From contig WPIO01000067.1 of NCBI GenBank assembly GCA_009760855.2, positions 1,584,501 to 1,648,500 on the forward strand: a DNA stretch of 64,000 nucleotides. Direction: 5' to 3'. The position numbers and the translations under genes were made by a program. This document shows, in pieces, positions 1 through 42,259 of this stretch. Source of the DNA: Cristatella mucedo (lineage: Eukaryota; Bryozoa; Phylactolaemata; Cristatellidae). Each line of letters opens with the position of its first letter. Positions within the stretch are counted from its first letter, which is position 1. Under the pieces are notes generated by a model. It worked only from the letters and a program-made list of their open reading frames with translations, had not been told where the DNA came from and did no database searches.

Positions 1-9632
<9,632 letters not shown>

Positions 9633-10148
9633 CGACGCGCGAGCACCTGCGCTGCCGCCACGGCGGTGGCGAGCCTCGCTCGTCGTCGACCCGGAAGCCG
9701 CTCGCTCGACGTCCTGCTACCGTCTGCCGAAGAGAGAGAGAGAGAGAGAGGCTCCACTCGCCGTTCGACACGACCTTCATCGGACCACTGCTGCTAAGGC
9801 AGCAGTGCTTTCTTCAAACGATCGCCACTGACGCCAGTGCCGCTGACGGTTGCTCCACCGCTGGGAGTTACGCGACGACGGCGGCATTGCTTCCGAGAGC
9901 GCTGCCACCGCCGCCGTTCGTACCGTGCGCAAGAAGTCGATCGATCCGTTTGCGTGGCTGCAATCGCGTGGATTCTCCGCTTCCGCCGCCGCGTCGGCTT
10001 GCTGTGTGCTGCCACTGCCGCGTGTGCTTAACTGCAGTGAGATGCGAGACAGCGGCGACGCAAGTCAGCGGCTGCCAGCACGCGACGCTCACAAGTCCTG
10101 CGGTCTGCAATGCCTTTCAGGTCATGCTTCCGCAATGCCCTGCCCCTG

Positions 10149-10164
10149 CCCCCCCCCCCCCCCC
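10149..10164. repeat. C16 homopolymer
   Basis: Sixteen consecutive C residues in the MAP7 3' UTR. Confidence 0.97.
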
Positions 10165-12605
10165 GATGGGGGCCGGTGAGCTCTCGGACCGGTGCAGCTC
10201 GGCCCCACCCCCTCACCGCGGTGCTTGTATTCACGGGCCGAGCCATCACTGCCGTGCGTCGCTCGTGCAGGCGCAGTACACGATCTGATATACTACTGAC
10301 TGGACTTGTTTCACCCGGGCAAGGTTTCACGATTCGTTTTTTTTCGGCCACTTTTAGCCCGTTTCAATCGCGTGACACGTGGAAGGCGACCGAGGCTTCG
10401 AAGGCTTCGGTCCCCTGCAGCCGGACGGTGGTGGCCGCCGCTGTTTGGGCTTGCTGTGTGTGGCATGTATTCGCGTCCTTCTGCCTGCTTGTGCTCTTGT
10501 CTCGAGCCGCAGCCGAGTTTCCTGCTTCCCATCCCCTCTCATCACCGTTCGGTGCAAGCGTGTCTGTGCGACCTCTGTTCTTGGCTCTCTTGCATGCCAC
10601 CGTGACCTTCTCACTCACATGAGCGGCTCCATTGTTTGTGCGCCGTCTTGTCACGTGCCTTTCTCGTCATTGTGTGCCTGAGCACTCGAGTCGCACGACA
10701 AGGTGGGCGAAGCTGGCAGGAGGCGACTCGTGACACGTGCTGTGTCGGTGGGGAAATTCGTAGCCGATCGATGCTTCGTTGCGCCACGTCGTTTTGTCAA
10801 AACGGAGAAGACAAAGAGTGCTGGAAGGAAAGTGAGGGAGAAGAGTGCTGGCTGGCTGCCGATCTTGCGCAGACGAGCGGGTGGCTGCTCGGCTGCGCCG
10901 TGCTGCCCGCGTACCGGCCTACTTACACACCTACCTGCCTGCCTGCTCACCAGTGCCTGCCCACCTACTCACCCTTAGTCTTTCCAACCTTCGTTTGGCG
11001 TGTGTATACTTGAAGGATGCATCAGTCTGCTACTGGCGTTCGTATTATTTGATGCATTCGTCGTTACGTTTGTTTTCTATATAAAACGTTGGTCTGCACT
11101 TGAGAGAGCCCGGCTGCAGCCGTGATTACTAATTTCCGGGTTTGGCACGTCGGTCGGCGGCTGTGCCTTGTCTAGCACCTGAGGCCAGTTTCGAGATCAG
11201 CATCGAGTGATTGCAACACTGTTTGTCCACTCTTTAGCTACCGTCTGACGTCGACAAGTTTATTCAGAAGAAATCTCTCGCGGCAGTCATCGCATTCGCT
11301 TCATTCAGTTTTCTCACCGAACTCTCTGGGCCGCTTACCGCTTATCGCTGATCGAGAACCAGCGTTGGAAGCTGCACAAGTCGAAAAGGAGGCAGCGAAT
11401 GCGATCGCCCAGATCGCATTCGCCAGCGTGTTTCAATTGTTTGTTCATGAGGCCACGGCGACCTCCTATGGCTCAGTGGGGGGGGGGCGTGTGATTTTTG
11501 GCCGAGTGCGCAGCATCCGTCAGATCGGTGAGCCGAAAGCCCCGGCTGCTGAGTCTGTGCAGCTGAGCTGGGAGCTAGCGAGTCTGTCAGCAGCTGTGCT
11601 GCCGACCGAAAGCCGGCCGGCAAGCCTATGTCGGGATCGTGAGCCTCAAGCAGTGGCAGCATTCCCAGTTGTGTCTATCCAGGTCATCCAGACGTGCACA
11701 ACCAGCAGTGATTCCACCATCCGAAAACAAAACACTTTTTTCTCTCACTGGCCTTGCCTACATCTTCCAAACAGCCCTGGTTCCCTTTTGTGTCACTTGT
11801 ATAACTGATTAAGCATACACGTCTGTCTATCTGTGTGTGTGTCTCTCTCTCCCAGGAGAGCTGTGCCTCAACCTATTTCATATTCATCGGCAAGTCTAAT
11901 GTCTTGTATTTGGGCCAGTTAGGTACGGCGGTTTCGTGACAGTTTATAGCTGTAACGCATGCAACCGGTCAGCAGCAATCGCTAGCAGTCGAAGATAATT
12001 AGATGGTGCAGGTAGCCGATCCCGGGTCTGGGCCATCCTTAGAAAGGATGTGTGCTTGAGGTAAGCTCAACCATGGACTTCACCTTTACTGAGAACGAGG
12101 CTGGATGTTCTTTGGCACACTCCTCCTCGGAGGACATCGCGTTGGACAGCCTTTCTAAAGGGCAGTGTGGTGGAGTCTTTCAGGAGTTTAGATATAGACA
12201 GAAGTATTCAATAAGTTCTCATCTCCATTGACTGGCCAGTAGGGAAATTATGGGCCGCCTTGTATCACGTTTGAAACAAGTCATTGCTTAACCTGACAGG
12301 TTAATGCTGTAGAAATTAAGGCTGGAACTCGGAATTAAGCTCAGACCGTGCTTAAGATCTGGGGTGGGTACGATTGCCAAAATGCATGCCTTTTGTTCAA
12401 GCTGATATTGCTTCAGTGCTGCTTATGCCTGTTCGAGCTTGCCAAGAGATGTTATATAGAGCTTACTGTACATTAACATGTCCTAAGTCTGTAAATATTA
12501 TGCATAAATCCAAGGCTGCAAAAACAAAACCTGTTCGCCGACTGAAAAAAGCACCCTTGATTTGGACCCGAACAGAGTGTATCAATCATTCGACGTATCA
12601 ATCAC

Positions 12606-12701
12606 TCAGAATGTTTACCTCAACCTAAGCTGCAACCATATTTGGCTGAATCGCAGAATGTTTACCTCAATCTGCAGTTGCAACCATAGCTGACTGAATC
12701 G
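12606..12701 (+). repeat. 48-bp tandem duplication in MAP7 3' UTR
   Basis: Two adjacent copies begin CAGAATGTTTACCTCAA and end GACTGAATCG or GGCTGAATCG, with several substitutions between them. Confidence 0.75.
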
Positions 12702-12786
12702 ATTCTCTGCTGCACTCCCCTTTCCCAGAGGTACTTACTGATGGTGTTAGGTCAACCGGATGGCCCTGCATCAGGGCAAGCTGTTA

Positions 12787-12792
12787 AATAAA
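12787..12792 (+). terminator. AATAAA polyadenylation signal, plus strand
   Basis: A canonical AATAAA in an AT-rich context is the first one downstream of the MAP7 stop. It lies about 28 bp from a minus-strand AATAAA, as expected for convergent genes. Confidence 0.5.
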
Positions 12793-12819
12793 AACTTGAC
12801 TTTTAAATTTCCACAGTCC

Positions 12820-12825
12820 TTTATT
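12820..12825 (-). terminator. AATAAA polyadenylation signal, minus strand
   Basis: TTTATT on the plus strand reads AATAAA on the minus strand, about 0.9 kb beyond the TMEM138 stop. It is the likely 3' end signal for TMEM138. Confidence 0.5.
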
Positions 12826-13554
12826 TTTCGACAATCAATCGTCAGTAGCAATTACCTTTACAGCAAAGCACCGAGTCCACGAGTAAAATAAAGCCGTGCG
12901 AGCCGGGATCTGGCCGCTGGTGAGCAGCCTAATGCATAGGCCAAAGTCCTCAGAGCTGCATAATCTGCTAAATGCTCTGCCCCCTCTCGCGTAGAAGTTC
13001 TCAGAGCGTGAAAGGCCAGCAAGAACACTGTCAGCACCTGAAAATGGCTTCTTGACCCACGGGTCAAGGGCCGAGGGCTACAGCGCTCAATGGCAATCAA
13101 CAATAAATTACTTCCTATCGCGTATGTTTGCTGCATGTTCAGGAGACGCCTGGCTGGACTCGTGCCATGCACTTGATCGCTATCTTGATCAAGTCTGACT
13201 GAGCTCGAATCTTCCGAGATCAGATGGCTCGATACCGGTCTTGCTGACTCGACCGTGCACGGTCTCAGCGGCTGCAGCAGCGCAGTGTCCAGTAGGTTTC
13301 AGTGTGAATTTTGCTGCACTCCAGAGCTAAACGGCAGTCGGTCGGCGTGGACATTGACAGCTTGAGATAAGTGCCGCTGCCTCGAGCTGTCCCCGTGACG
13401 TTCGCACATCGGCCACTGTTGGGGTCTGGTCGGGGGGGGGGAGTTGGAGAGGGTGGCTCGGGCATTTGTGCATTCGCATCACGCGCCCCGTCTCATGCCT
13501 AAGGTGGGGCGGTGGTCACGTGGTACGCGTGCAGCTCGAGGGGTGGCAGCCACA

Positions 13555-13587
13555 TGCTCGAGCAGGCTCAATGTGCCTGCTCGAGCA
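13555..13587. repeat. Perfect 13-bp inverted repeat in TMEM138 3' UTR
   Basis: TGCTCGAGCAGGC (13555-13567) and its exact complement (13575-13587) are separated by TCAATGT. It lies about 140 nt past the TMEM138 stop codon, so it would form a hairpin in the transcript. Confidence 0.85.
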
Positions 13588-13725
13588 GCAGCGGCGACGA
13601 CGGGTGCCGCACCGAAACTTCCGATGTGTTACCACGTATTACCATGCTGGCAGTAGAATTGGCAGACAGCTATTACACAAAGTGGAAGTCTTACTGTCAA
13701 GCTGGCCGCCGGAGTGGAAGAAGGC

Positions 13726-13835
13726 TCAGTGACGCTTCATGAACTCGGTGTGAATCCACTTTGAGTCCTCATAAAACCGTGGATCGCCGAGAACGATGGC
13801 GGCCCGCTTGTAGAAATAGTAGTAGAAAACCGCAC
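13726..13835 (-). CDS. TMEM138: TMEM138 exon 4
   Basis: The acceptor is CGCGGTTGCAG above 13835. A+GT gives Ser, followed by [20 protein letters not shown] and the C-terminal MKRH before TGA. A second AG acceptor abuts the CT microsatellite 34 nt upstream, but it would shift the frame. Confidence 0.93.
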
Positions 13836-13868
13836 CTGCAACCGCGTGCCGCGCCACGTGGAGCAGCC

Positions 13869-13940
<72 letters not shown>

Positions 13941-16488
13941 TGGCTCGGCAATAGCACGGCGATGTGAGATGCATCCATGTGCTGCCGTTGGATTGGGTGC
14001 TAGTGCCGCTCGCGACAGGCAAGCTGGCTGGAGAGTTTTGCTAACACTATAAGTGCCTGATTGTACACGCCGGATTGTACCTGCAAGCTATGAGTAACAA
14101 AAGCCAGAATGCTGCCAGAACGCATAGACCAACGTGGATTAGTATCAACGCCCGAGCTTTGATCAAGCAGCCCCCCGAGCTTTTGCAACGTTACGGTTAC
14201 TGTAAATAGACAGACTGAAGCTGATGAGGTGAAGCTGAAGCAGACTTACAACTTTGGTAATTGAGATTTACCAGTTATCCACTGTTCTTCAGAGGTGAAG
14301 CCAGGATTTTTATCTGGGGGCAAGGCCCGTAAGCTTTTCATGTAGTATGAAATGTATCTCCATCTGTAACTCCACAAAGCCATAAAGACCACGTGGGTGT
14401 TACGCAGGAGAGTTTTGGATAGCGCACTCACAGCCTAGGCGGCTTTCGGTACGCATTCGGTAGCCAACAGACTTCGTCTCACGCAACAAAGAAAAAGTGG
14501 GAAGCATAGCAGAGTCGGGAGAGCAAATGAGGTAGTGAGCAGTATGGAAGTAGCAGCTCGGGACCGCTGAAAAGGATGAGCCATAGTCAGCAGCAGGAGA
14601 GTATTTGTCGTTGCTTAAGAACTGTGGAAGCGAGTTCCACAGTCTAGGACCTGCAGAGCTAAAGCCTCTGTGGTGGCAAAACCAGAATGCAATGAGCAAT
14701 TATGTAACTATGTAATTATGTAATTATGTAATGAGCAATCATGGTTTTCATTCGACGATAGTTAACCATCATAGTTTTCATTCGACAAGAACTCGGATGT
14801 TGTTCATCCAGTGGAAGTAGGGCATAAGTTCGTCTTTGATGATGGTCGGAAGGGAAACAAAGGAATGAAAGGGATGATGGCTCAGGTTGCTGCCTCAGTG
14901 TATGGGAAGGAGGCAAATACCCCCCAGGTCCTCCGCCTGACTTTTAGCCACTGACTCTTAGCTCAAACCGTTCAGTATCTGTACTGACCAGGGTTGGCAT
15001 CACTCGCCCTATGACACAAATGCAGCAGCCGGCTCTCCGAGAAAGCAGGAACCTAACAGCCTGTCGAAGAAGCCAGCAAATAACTCAACTTCTAAACATA
15101 AGCACACCTGTATTCGGCCAGGTATGAGGATAATAATAATAATAAACTTTACAAAGCGCCCTCTGAGAACTTAATCTCTTTCTAGGCGCTTTGCATTTGC
15201 TGTAAAGTGAAACGTGATCGGATGGAGAGTGGATGCGCGGCCTGCGACAGACGGATTTTTAATTTACTATCTGATTTAACAGCCTCTTTTGCATAGCGGC
15301 AGAAGAGCCTTTACGGCTATCACCATCACCGCTTGCAGGGAAATAAATATTGCCCACTGCAAGATTCGAACCCACGACTTCAGGACCGAGGTCGTGAAAA
15401 GCAACCGCAAAACCTAGTGTACCATAACGGCTCACCAGATCATGATTAAACGGATCCAACCGGACCAGAGCATGCTCCGATCGCTATTCGACACGATTCA
15501 GTGTGCTGCATACAGTGTTTTACTTGCAGGCACACACGACCCAAGGTTTAGCAGTAGGTAGACATCCACAACTTCTCCTCCTCCATCCTGGCTCTGCAGT
15601 ACCAACACCGAAGTCCTGCCATTTGGATCGCCACGAAGTCCTCAGCGGTCGCTTTTCATTAGTGGCGCGGCAGCGAGAAAAAGCGTGACTTACTTGCCCG
15701 CTGCACTCCAAATAATGCCCAGAAACCAGGATCATCTTCGTGGCTCTGAATCTTGTCCCAACGGAGAGTCTATGACGGAACACGAGCGTAAGCCCTGCGA
15801 GTTTCGCGACTCGTGCGCGCGCGGGGAAGAGTGGACAGCTTTCCGCCGAAATCTTTCGCGACCGCACGGCCGCGTGGACTCACCAGGCCTCTAACATGTA
15901 AAGCAATGCAAAGGGTCAGATAAACGAACGTGACCAGTATCGGCATCTTGAACTTGTTGATGAGTATCGTCACCAGACCCGCTTGGAAAATGTAAGTGTT
16001 AAAGAAGAGGAGGAAAACGACGATGACTGCAAATATTATGCAAACGTCCTGTATCCTAAACGAAGGAGAGAAAACGGCCATCGACCATCGGTCACAGCCG
16101 GCGTCCTCCCTCCTCGGTTGACATGACGTACCTCCCTCCTCTGCATCTGCACGAGCGAGATTCACGGCGCGAGCGAAGCACTCGCCGTGCACAAGCTGGA
16201 GGCTGCGCGCGGTTCACGAAGCTCGGCAAGGATTCAATACTCGCGATCAACCCAGGCGAAAAACGCCGCTCTGCGCTCAGCTCTGCTTTGCCGCTCTCTG
16301 CTACCCAAATATCATCATCAAATGCTGCTTCTAGACCTCGGTTGGGGGGGAGGTCGTACTCACACGTAGAGCACCAACAAAATGACACCCTCGAACCTTA
16401 AAAGTTCAGTAAACGAGTTCATGAATATGTCTACGGCTAGAAGGAAATACTGAAGGATCAATACGCATCGATATCTGTCGGGGTGCAT
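13726..16488 (-). CDS. TMEM138: TMEM138, ciliary transition-zone membrane protein (complete, four exons)
   Basis: TMEM138 is a small multi-pass membrane protein needed for ciliary transition-zone and ciliogenesis function; human mutations cause Joubert syndrome. Minus-strand exons are 16364-16488, 15884-16055, 15694-15745 and 13726-13835. Phases match and give 152 residues, against 162 in human. Recognisable family stretches are [19 protein letters not shown] near the N-terminus, [20 protein letters not shown] (residues 48-67), [20 protein letters not shown] across exons 3/4, and [12 protein letters not shown] near the end. Four hydrophobic helices are visible, at about 7-25, 35-62, 78-97 and 108-125. 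The loop between helices 3 and 4 is about ten residues shorter than in human. The start ATG has A at -3. Intron 3 (1.86 kb) holds a SINE, LINE fragments and an AG microsatellite. Confidence 0.93.
13872..13938. repeat. (AG)n microsatellite next to TMEM138 exon 4
   Basis: About 33 AG units. On the TMEM138 sense strand this is an uninterrupted CT tract ending in CAG, directly upstream of the exon 4 acceptor region. Confidence 0.97.
14330..14702 (-). mobile_element. LINE family B 3' region in TMEM138 intron 3
   Basis: On the minus strand it encodes [20 protein letters not shown], an RT-type 3' motif, and ends CTTTGTGGAGTTACAGATG. The same end appears in four other copies. Confidence 0.8.
15129..15215 (-). 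mobile_element. LINE family A 3' tail fragment
   Basis: (TAA)n followed by GCGCCCTCTGAGAACTTAAT CTCTTTCTAGGCGCTTTGC. This is the reverse complement of a CR1/L2-like tail. Confidence 0.75.
15265..15445 (-). mobile_element. tRNA-derived SINE, family 1, in TMEM138 intron 3
   Basis: On the minus strand it shows box B GGTTCGAATCTTG and the body GGTGATAGCCGTAAAGGC and CTTCTGCCGCTATGC. It is a close relative of the copy at 23783-23955. Confidence 0.88.
15694..15745 (-). CDS. TMEM138: TMEM138 exon 3 (52 bp)
   Basis: The acceptor is ACAAGATTCAG above 15745 and the donor GTAAGT lies below 15694. It enters at phase 0 and leaves at phase 1. It encodes [17 protein letters not shown], matching the LFxxQR motif ahead of helix 4 in vertebrate TMEM138. 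The exon is too short to show up as an open reading frame by length. Confidence 0.86.
15884..16055 (-). CDS. TMEM138: TMEM138 exon 2
   Basis: The acceptor is CTTCGTTTAG just above 16055 and the donor is GTGAGT just below 15884. It carries the [20 protein letters not shown] segment, the most family-specific part of the protein, and ends ...CIALHVRGL at phase 0. Confidence 0.94.
16364..16488 (-). CDS. TMEM138: TMEM138 exon 1
   Basis: It starts at the ATG (complement of 16486-16488) and is followed by donor GTGAGT (complement of 16358-16363), leaving at phase 2. It encodes [20 protein letters not shown] and continues through the second hydrophobic segment. Confidence 0.92.
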
Positions 16489-16700
16489 GGTCGCACTGCA
16501 CGTCAAGGCACAACTCCGGCCTTCCCATTTAAAATGGCCGCCGCTTCATTGCTAAGCAGCAGCGTCCTCAATGTGTACAGCTGACCTTGGCCTTGACCCG
16601 GAAGAGTCAGGGCCGAGGCCGGAAAGCCGTCGTGAGGACTGCGCTGCCCGGTTTCGTTGCTCAAGTGTGGCGCGAGCGCGTTCGTCTCCTTTTCGTGGTT
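16489..16700 (-). promoter_or_regulatory. Probable TMEM138 upstream/promoter region
   Basis: This lies directly upstream of the TMEM138 start codon on the minus strand. AAAATGGCCGCC at about 16530 resembles a YY1 site. No TATA box is evident. The assignment rests mainly on position. Confidence 0.3.
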
Positions 16701-18255
16701 TCTGCTATTGTAAGTTGTAAAGCAATGAGGTCAAACAGTCGACCGCTGACCTCGGCATACGCCGGCAGTTCATTCTGTAGCGCCTTGCTGGCCTTGGCTT
16801 AATTTTAGCGCGAACAAGAGCTGTTCGGCGACGGCTAGAACTCGTTTGTCCTGGAGCAGTGAGCCAGAGAGGAGCGCCTGTGCGGGTAGAGAGCAAGGGC
16901 TTAAATGCAAGCCAGGCCGCTCTCTGACCAGCGGTGGTGATTCGGCTTTTAGAATTAGTCCGATACTCATGTGAGCTGCTGATTGATGGTGGCTGGCCTG
17001 TCAACCTCCGCCTTCACTCTGTCCAAAAAAAGAATCGTCTGGAACCCATTCGCCATTCAAGCTGGACAGAGGTGCCCTTCCAGTGGCCTAGTGACGGTTT
17101 TAATTCCTTACCTAATGGGCCATGGTGTCGGGCCCAATACCACTAAGCTCTTGCCCCATTGTCTCAGCTAAGTAGTTAAAAGTCGAGCGACGCTCGCTCT
17201 TGGTCTTTTGTCCGGCTCCGAGCTTCGACGCCGTCGGACACGTTTCTCTGAAAGCGAGGGAGGAGGGCGGGCTGCTCACCGGCGATGGACGGAACAGGAC
17301 GAGGCAGCGCTAGGAGGATTCGGTGGACTCCACCGAATGCGGTCGTATCGCGCCCGAGCTGGCATTTTGTGTTTCTTTTGTGTTTTGTGTGTACGCGCTA
17401 GCACGCGGTCTTGGCATAAGGATTTGCCGGTGCGAGCTAGACGTAGTTGGCGTGTGTGGAGTCCTAGTTCTTTGGTCAGGGTTTAGGCTCCGGTTCGGGC
17501 TCAGTCTATTTGGGTCGTTCCCCACTATAGACGTAAGAAGCCTAAGTGTGGAGACGTATTCGCTCCGCAAAAGTGCTTGTGCTGTTGAGAGCGTTCGAGG
17601 AGTGTGGAGATCGGATAAAATGGGCGTGGACCGAGCGCTGGGTGGACCAAGCTTCGCGGTGCAGCCTCGCTTCAGTGTCAGCAGTGCACTAATCCACCTT
17701 AGCCGCAGGGTGTAATTTTGGAGAAGCAGTGTGCTGATTGGCCCGTGGGCAGAATCCATCGCGGCCCATTAAAATCACCTGAAATGTGAGACCGAGAGCA
17801 GCTAATTGGAGCTGAGCTCAAACACCAGATGCCTCGGCCGCAGACTCCCTGCCCAGCACGGCAGCCCTCTCAGCTAGCACTATACACCTCGATGTGCCTG
17901 CCACTCGATTCTAGTTGCCCCCCCCCCATGCACTGCTCCGGCCGACCCACGCTGGCACGGTGTCCCAGCTAGTGATAATAACTACAATGCGTATGCATAG
18001 CGCCTTCAGAGAACTTACTCTCTTCGAATTGCATTTAAAGCCCACGACTTTCTCGACTAGTGATTAGTCTTCGAGGCTACACTCCCTCGGTATGCTGATG
18101 CTTGTGACTCCACTAAGCCTAAATAAATTATTAATAAATTTTAAATTAATAAAATTACAGTAAACATGGGTTTGTATTTCTACACCAGGCGGCACACCAG
18201 GACACGACTGCATAACCCAATTGGCTAGTAAGCCCCTCCTCCCCCTAACCCGAGG
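16701..18255. other. Intergenic stretch, no gene supported
   Basis: Short open frames here show no recognised domain or convincing exon. There is a LINE tail fragment near 17973-18045, and the rest is unique-looking sequence between TMEM138 and the HECA 3' flank. Confidence 0.5.
17973..18045 (-). mobile_element. LINE family A 3' tail fragment
   Basis: ATAGCGCCTTCAGAGAACTT ACTCTCTTCGAATTGC is a diverged form of the family tail. Confidence 0.5.
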
Positions 18256-18423
18256 CTCAGAGCTCTGCCAGGATAGCTCAGAGCTCTGCCAGGATCGTTC
18301 ACAGCTCTGCCAGGATCGCTCAGAGCTCTGCCAGGATCGTTCAGAGCTCTGCCAGGATCGCTCACAGCTCTGCCAGGATCGCTCATAGCTCTGCCAGGAT
18401 CGCTCACAGCTCTGCCAGGATCG
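18256..18423. repeat. 21-bp minisatellite, eight units
   Basis: Eight 21-bp units share the core AGCTCTGCCAGGATCG. Four of them contain the 10-bp palindrome CAGAGCTCTG. Variation is almost confined to two positions (GAG/CAC/CAT before AGCTC, and CT/TT at the unit start). Confidence 0.93.
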
Positions 18424-19883
18424 ACGACCCGAGCAGCAAAAACAGAAGGCAACAACACACCAGTCAAGAAAAGAGCGACAGCTCAATTCCCACCCCCTGC
18501 TGACTTCACGGTCGTGACTCGTCCATGCTGATGCTCAACTCGGGGCACTTTTCGGCAGCGGGGTCTTGTTAGGGGTAGGCTCAGTTCATAGGTAGAGGCG
18601 AACGTAGCCAAGAACTACTTCGTAGGGCAAGAAATTCGACGAGAACGAGGGCCGAGGGGCTGGCACAGCACCTCCCCATCGCTCCTGCCGCTAGGCCGCA
18701 GGCTGCAGTCCCTTTACGATAAGGGACGACGTCTTACCTTCGCTAGTGGCTCATGCCAGCTCGACTGGTTGGGCCGCCAGGCACAAGGACAACCTTCGGC
18801 TCAGCTGTACTATAGGCCTGACTCGACGCAAGTTGCAGCCAACCACAGCCAAGCTGCAGCAGCCAGGCACGGCTGCTGCAGCTCGGAACTCATGCGGACT
18901 TTGCTGCTGCTGCTGCTGCTGCAGCTGGCGTTACAACAAAAGTACTCGCGCCCAGAGCAGCAGACATATATTTACCGCAAGCTCGACGAAGCAGACGGAG
19001 CGAGCGAATGGCATTGCACGATGGCGACTCAATCTACGGCTATCCAAAAGACAGCGCCGCCAAGTGCGACATCGGCATCGCAACAACAGCGGCCGCCCGC
19101 TGCTGTCTCTCTACTCGCGGGCTTGGTCAGCACTGAGCCCAGTTTGCAAAGGCGTGTGCACAGCTACAACTTGACGCTCGGACGCGGAAAAAGAACGAAC
19201 AAGAAAGCTGGGCCCGCGAATGCCAGACGCAGCTCTCGTGCGGCGGCCTCGTTCTACCGAGAGCCGGCGCCTGCTGCACCGGCTGCCTAACGAGGACTAG
19301 CACTCTCGGCGTCGCTGCACAGAGAGAGGGCAAAAAATGAATGGCAGCTTTGCTAAAAACCAACAGGGGCACACTTTGATTGCACGCGGGTTCCCGGCAG
19401 GCGGCGCTGCAGGGGAGCAAGAACACCTCTGCCGCCGCCATGCGCATGCGCGGTCCAGGCGTAACAACCGTCTCAGTTCGTGCGCGCAACAGACGCCACA
19501 GACGGCCAGTCCGAGCCGGCGTGCACAACATCAGATGGAGTCAGCCGGAACCTACCGAGTCGTCTCGACGGTCAAGGTCGAGTTCGGCCATACACTCCAT
19601 AAACGACAGAGCCAAAAGAACATGAAAAGCTTGCTAAATCTCCTAGCCGGCACCGAGTGACAATTCAGCTAAGGGTGGCGCTCGGATGCTGCGTGGGGGC
19701 GATGCAGCTACATGAAGCTGCAGCACAGGACAAGACGTGCCAATCAGCAGCCGCTTCCGGTGGCCTGTACGGTGCATGCCAGAGAGGACAGACACGGAGA
19801 GAGAGAATGAGCAAGAGAATGAGAGAGAAAGAGAGAGAATGAACAAGAGAATGTGTATGGGAGAGAGAGAGAGAGAGAGAGAG
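18424..19883 (-). other. Probable HECA 3' flank/3' UTR
   Basis: This follows the HECA stop codon on the minus strand. It contains a CTG repeat (18902-18925) that gives a false leucine-rich signal peptide on the plus strand, and a GA-rich stretch at 19797-19883. No AATAAA was found on the minus strand close to the stop, so the transcript end is unknown. Confidence 0.35.
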
Positions 19884-41780
<21,897 letters not shown>

Positions 41781-42259
41781 GCTGTCTCGCCGCTCCCTCT
41801 GAGAAAACCACGAACTCGCTCGATCGGCGCTCAACCAGCATCCGGTCGGCCGAAGCCGTTCACCGGACGCGGCGCCTCAGAATCAAAAGGCGGCGCTGGC
41901 CGCACGGGCAGCCGAGCAGGCAGGCTTCGTCCAGGCCCGCGCGCGCTGAGATGAGGGGGGATGCAGTCGTTCGTAATTGCTCGTGCGATTGGCCGACTGA
42001 ACAGGGGGGAGGAGGCTGCCGGTAACACCAGGACTGCTTGGACGCGATGGGCTCTCGCGAAGCAGAATTCTTCCGCACAAAAGCTGTCACTGAAAAGAGC
42101 TAAAATACTTGCATTACGATAATATTTATTAATAAATTAAAATATGCCTTAAATAGTTTATATCACAATTAGAACGTTTCAAATTAGTATACTGTCAGGT
42201 ACGCACACAATCCTGCCTCTATACCAACCCAGGAGTATTTACAGTTTGGCCACCTTCGA

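Larger units (their letters stand above)
9633..12810 (+). other. Probable MAP7 3' UTR
   Basis: No coding exon is supported here. The first AATAAA on the plus strand after the stop is at 12787-12792, so the MAP7 transcript may carry a 3' UTR of about 3.2 kb. The stretch contains a C16 run (10149-10164), a Pro/Arg-looking GC-rich part, and an AT-richer part with a 48-bp duplication. A missed downstream exon cannot be excluded. Confidence 0.45.

Noticed and set aside
13869-13871. CAG directly after the CT tract as the TMEM138 exon 4 acceptor
   Set aside because: It gives a frameshift relative to exon 3; the acceptor ending at 13836 restores the conserved [14 protein letters not shown] sequence.
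18256-18423. CRISPR-like array
   Set aside because: Units are contiguous with no spacers, in an animal genome.
18769-19290. Plus-strand frame with an apparent signal peptide (MRTLLLLLLLQLALQQ)
   Set aside because: The hydrophobic run is a CTG repeat. No domain is recognised and it lies in the HECA 3' flank, antisense.
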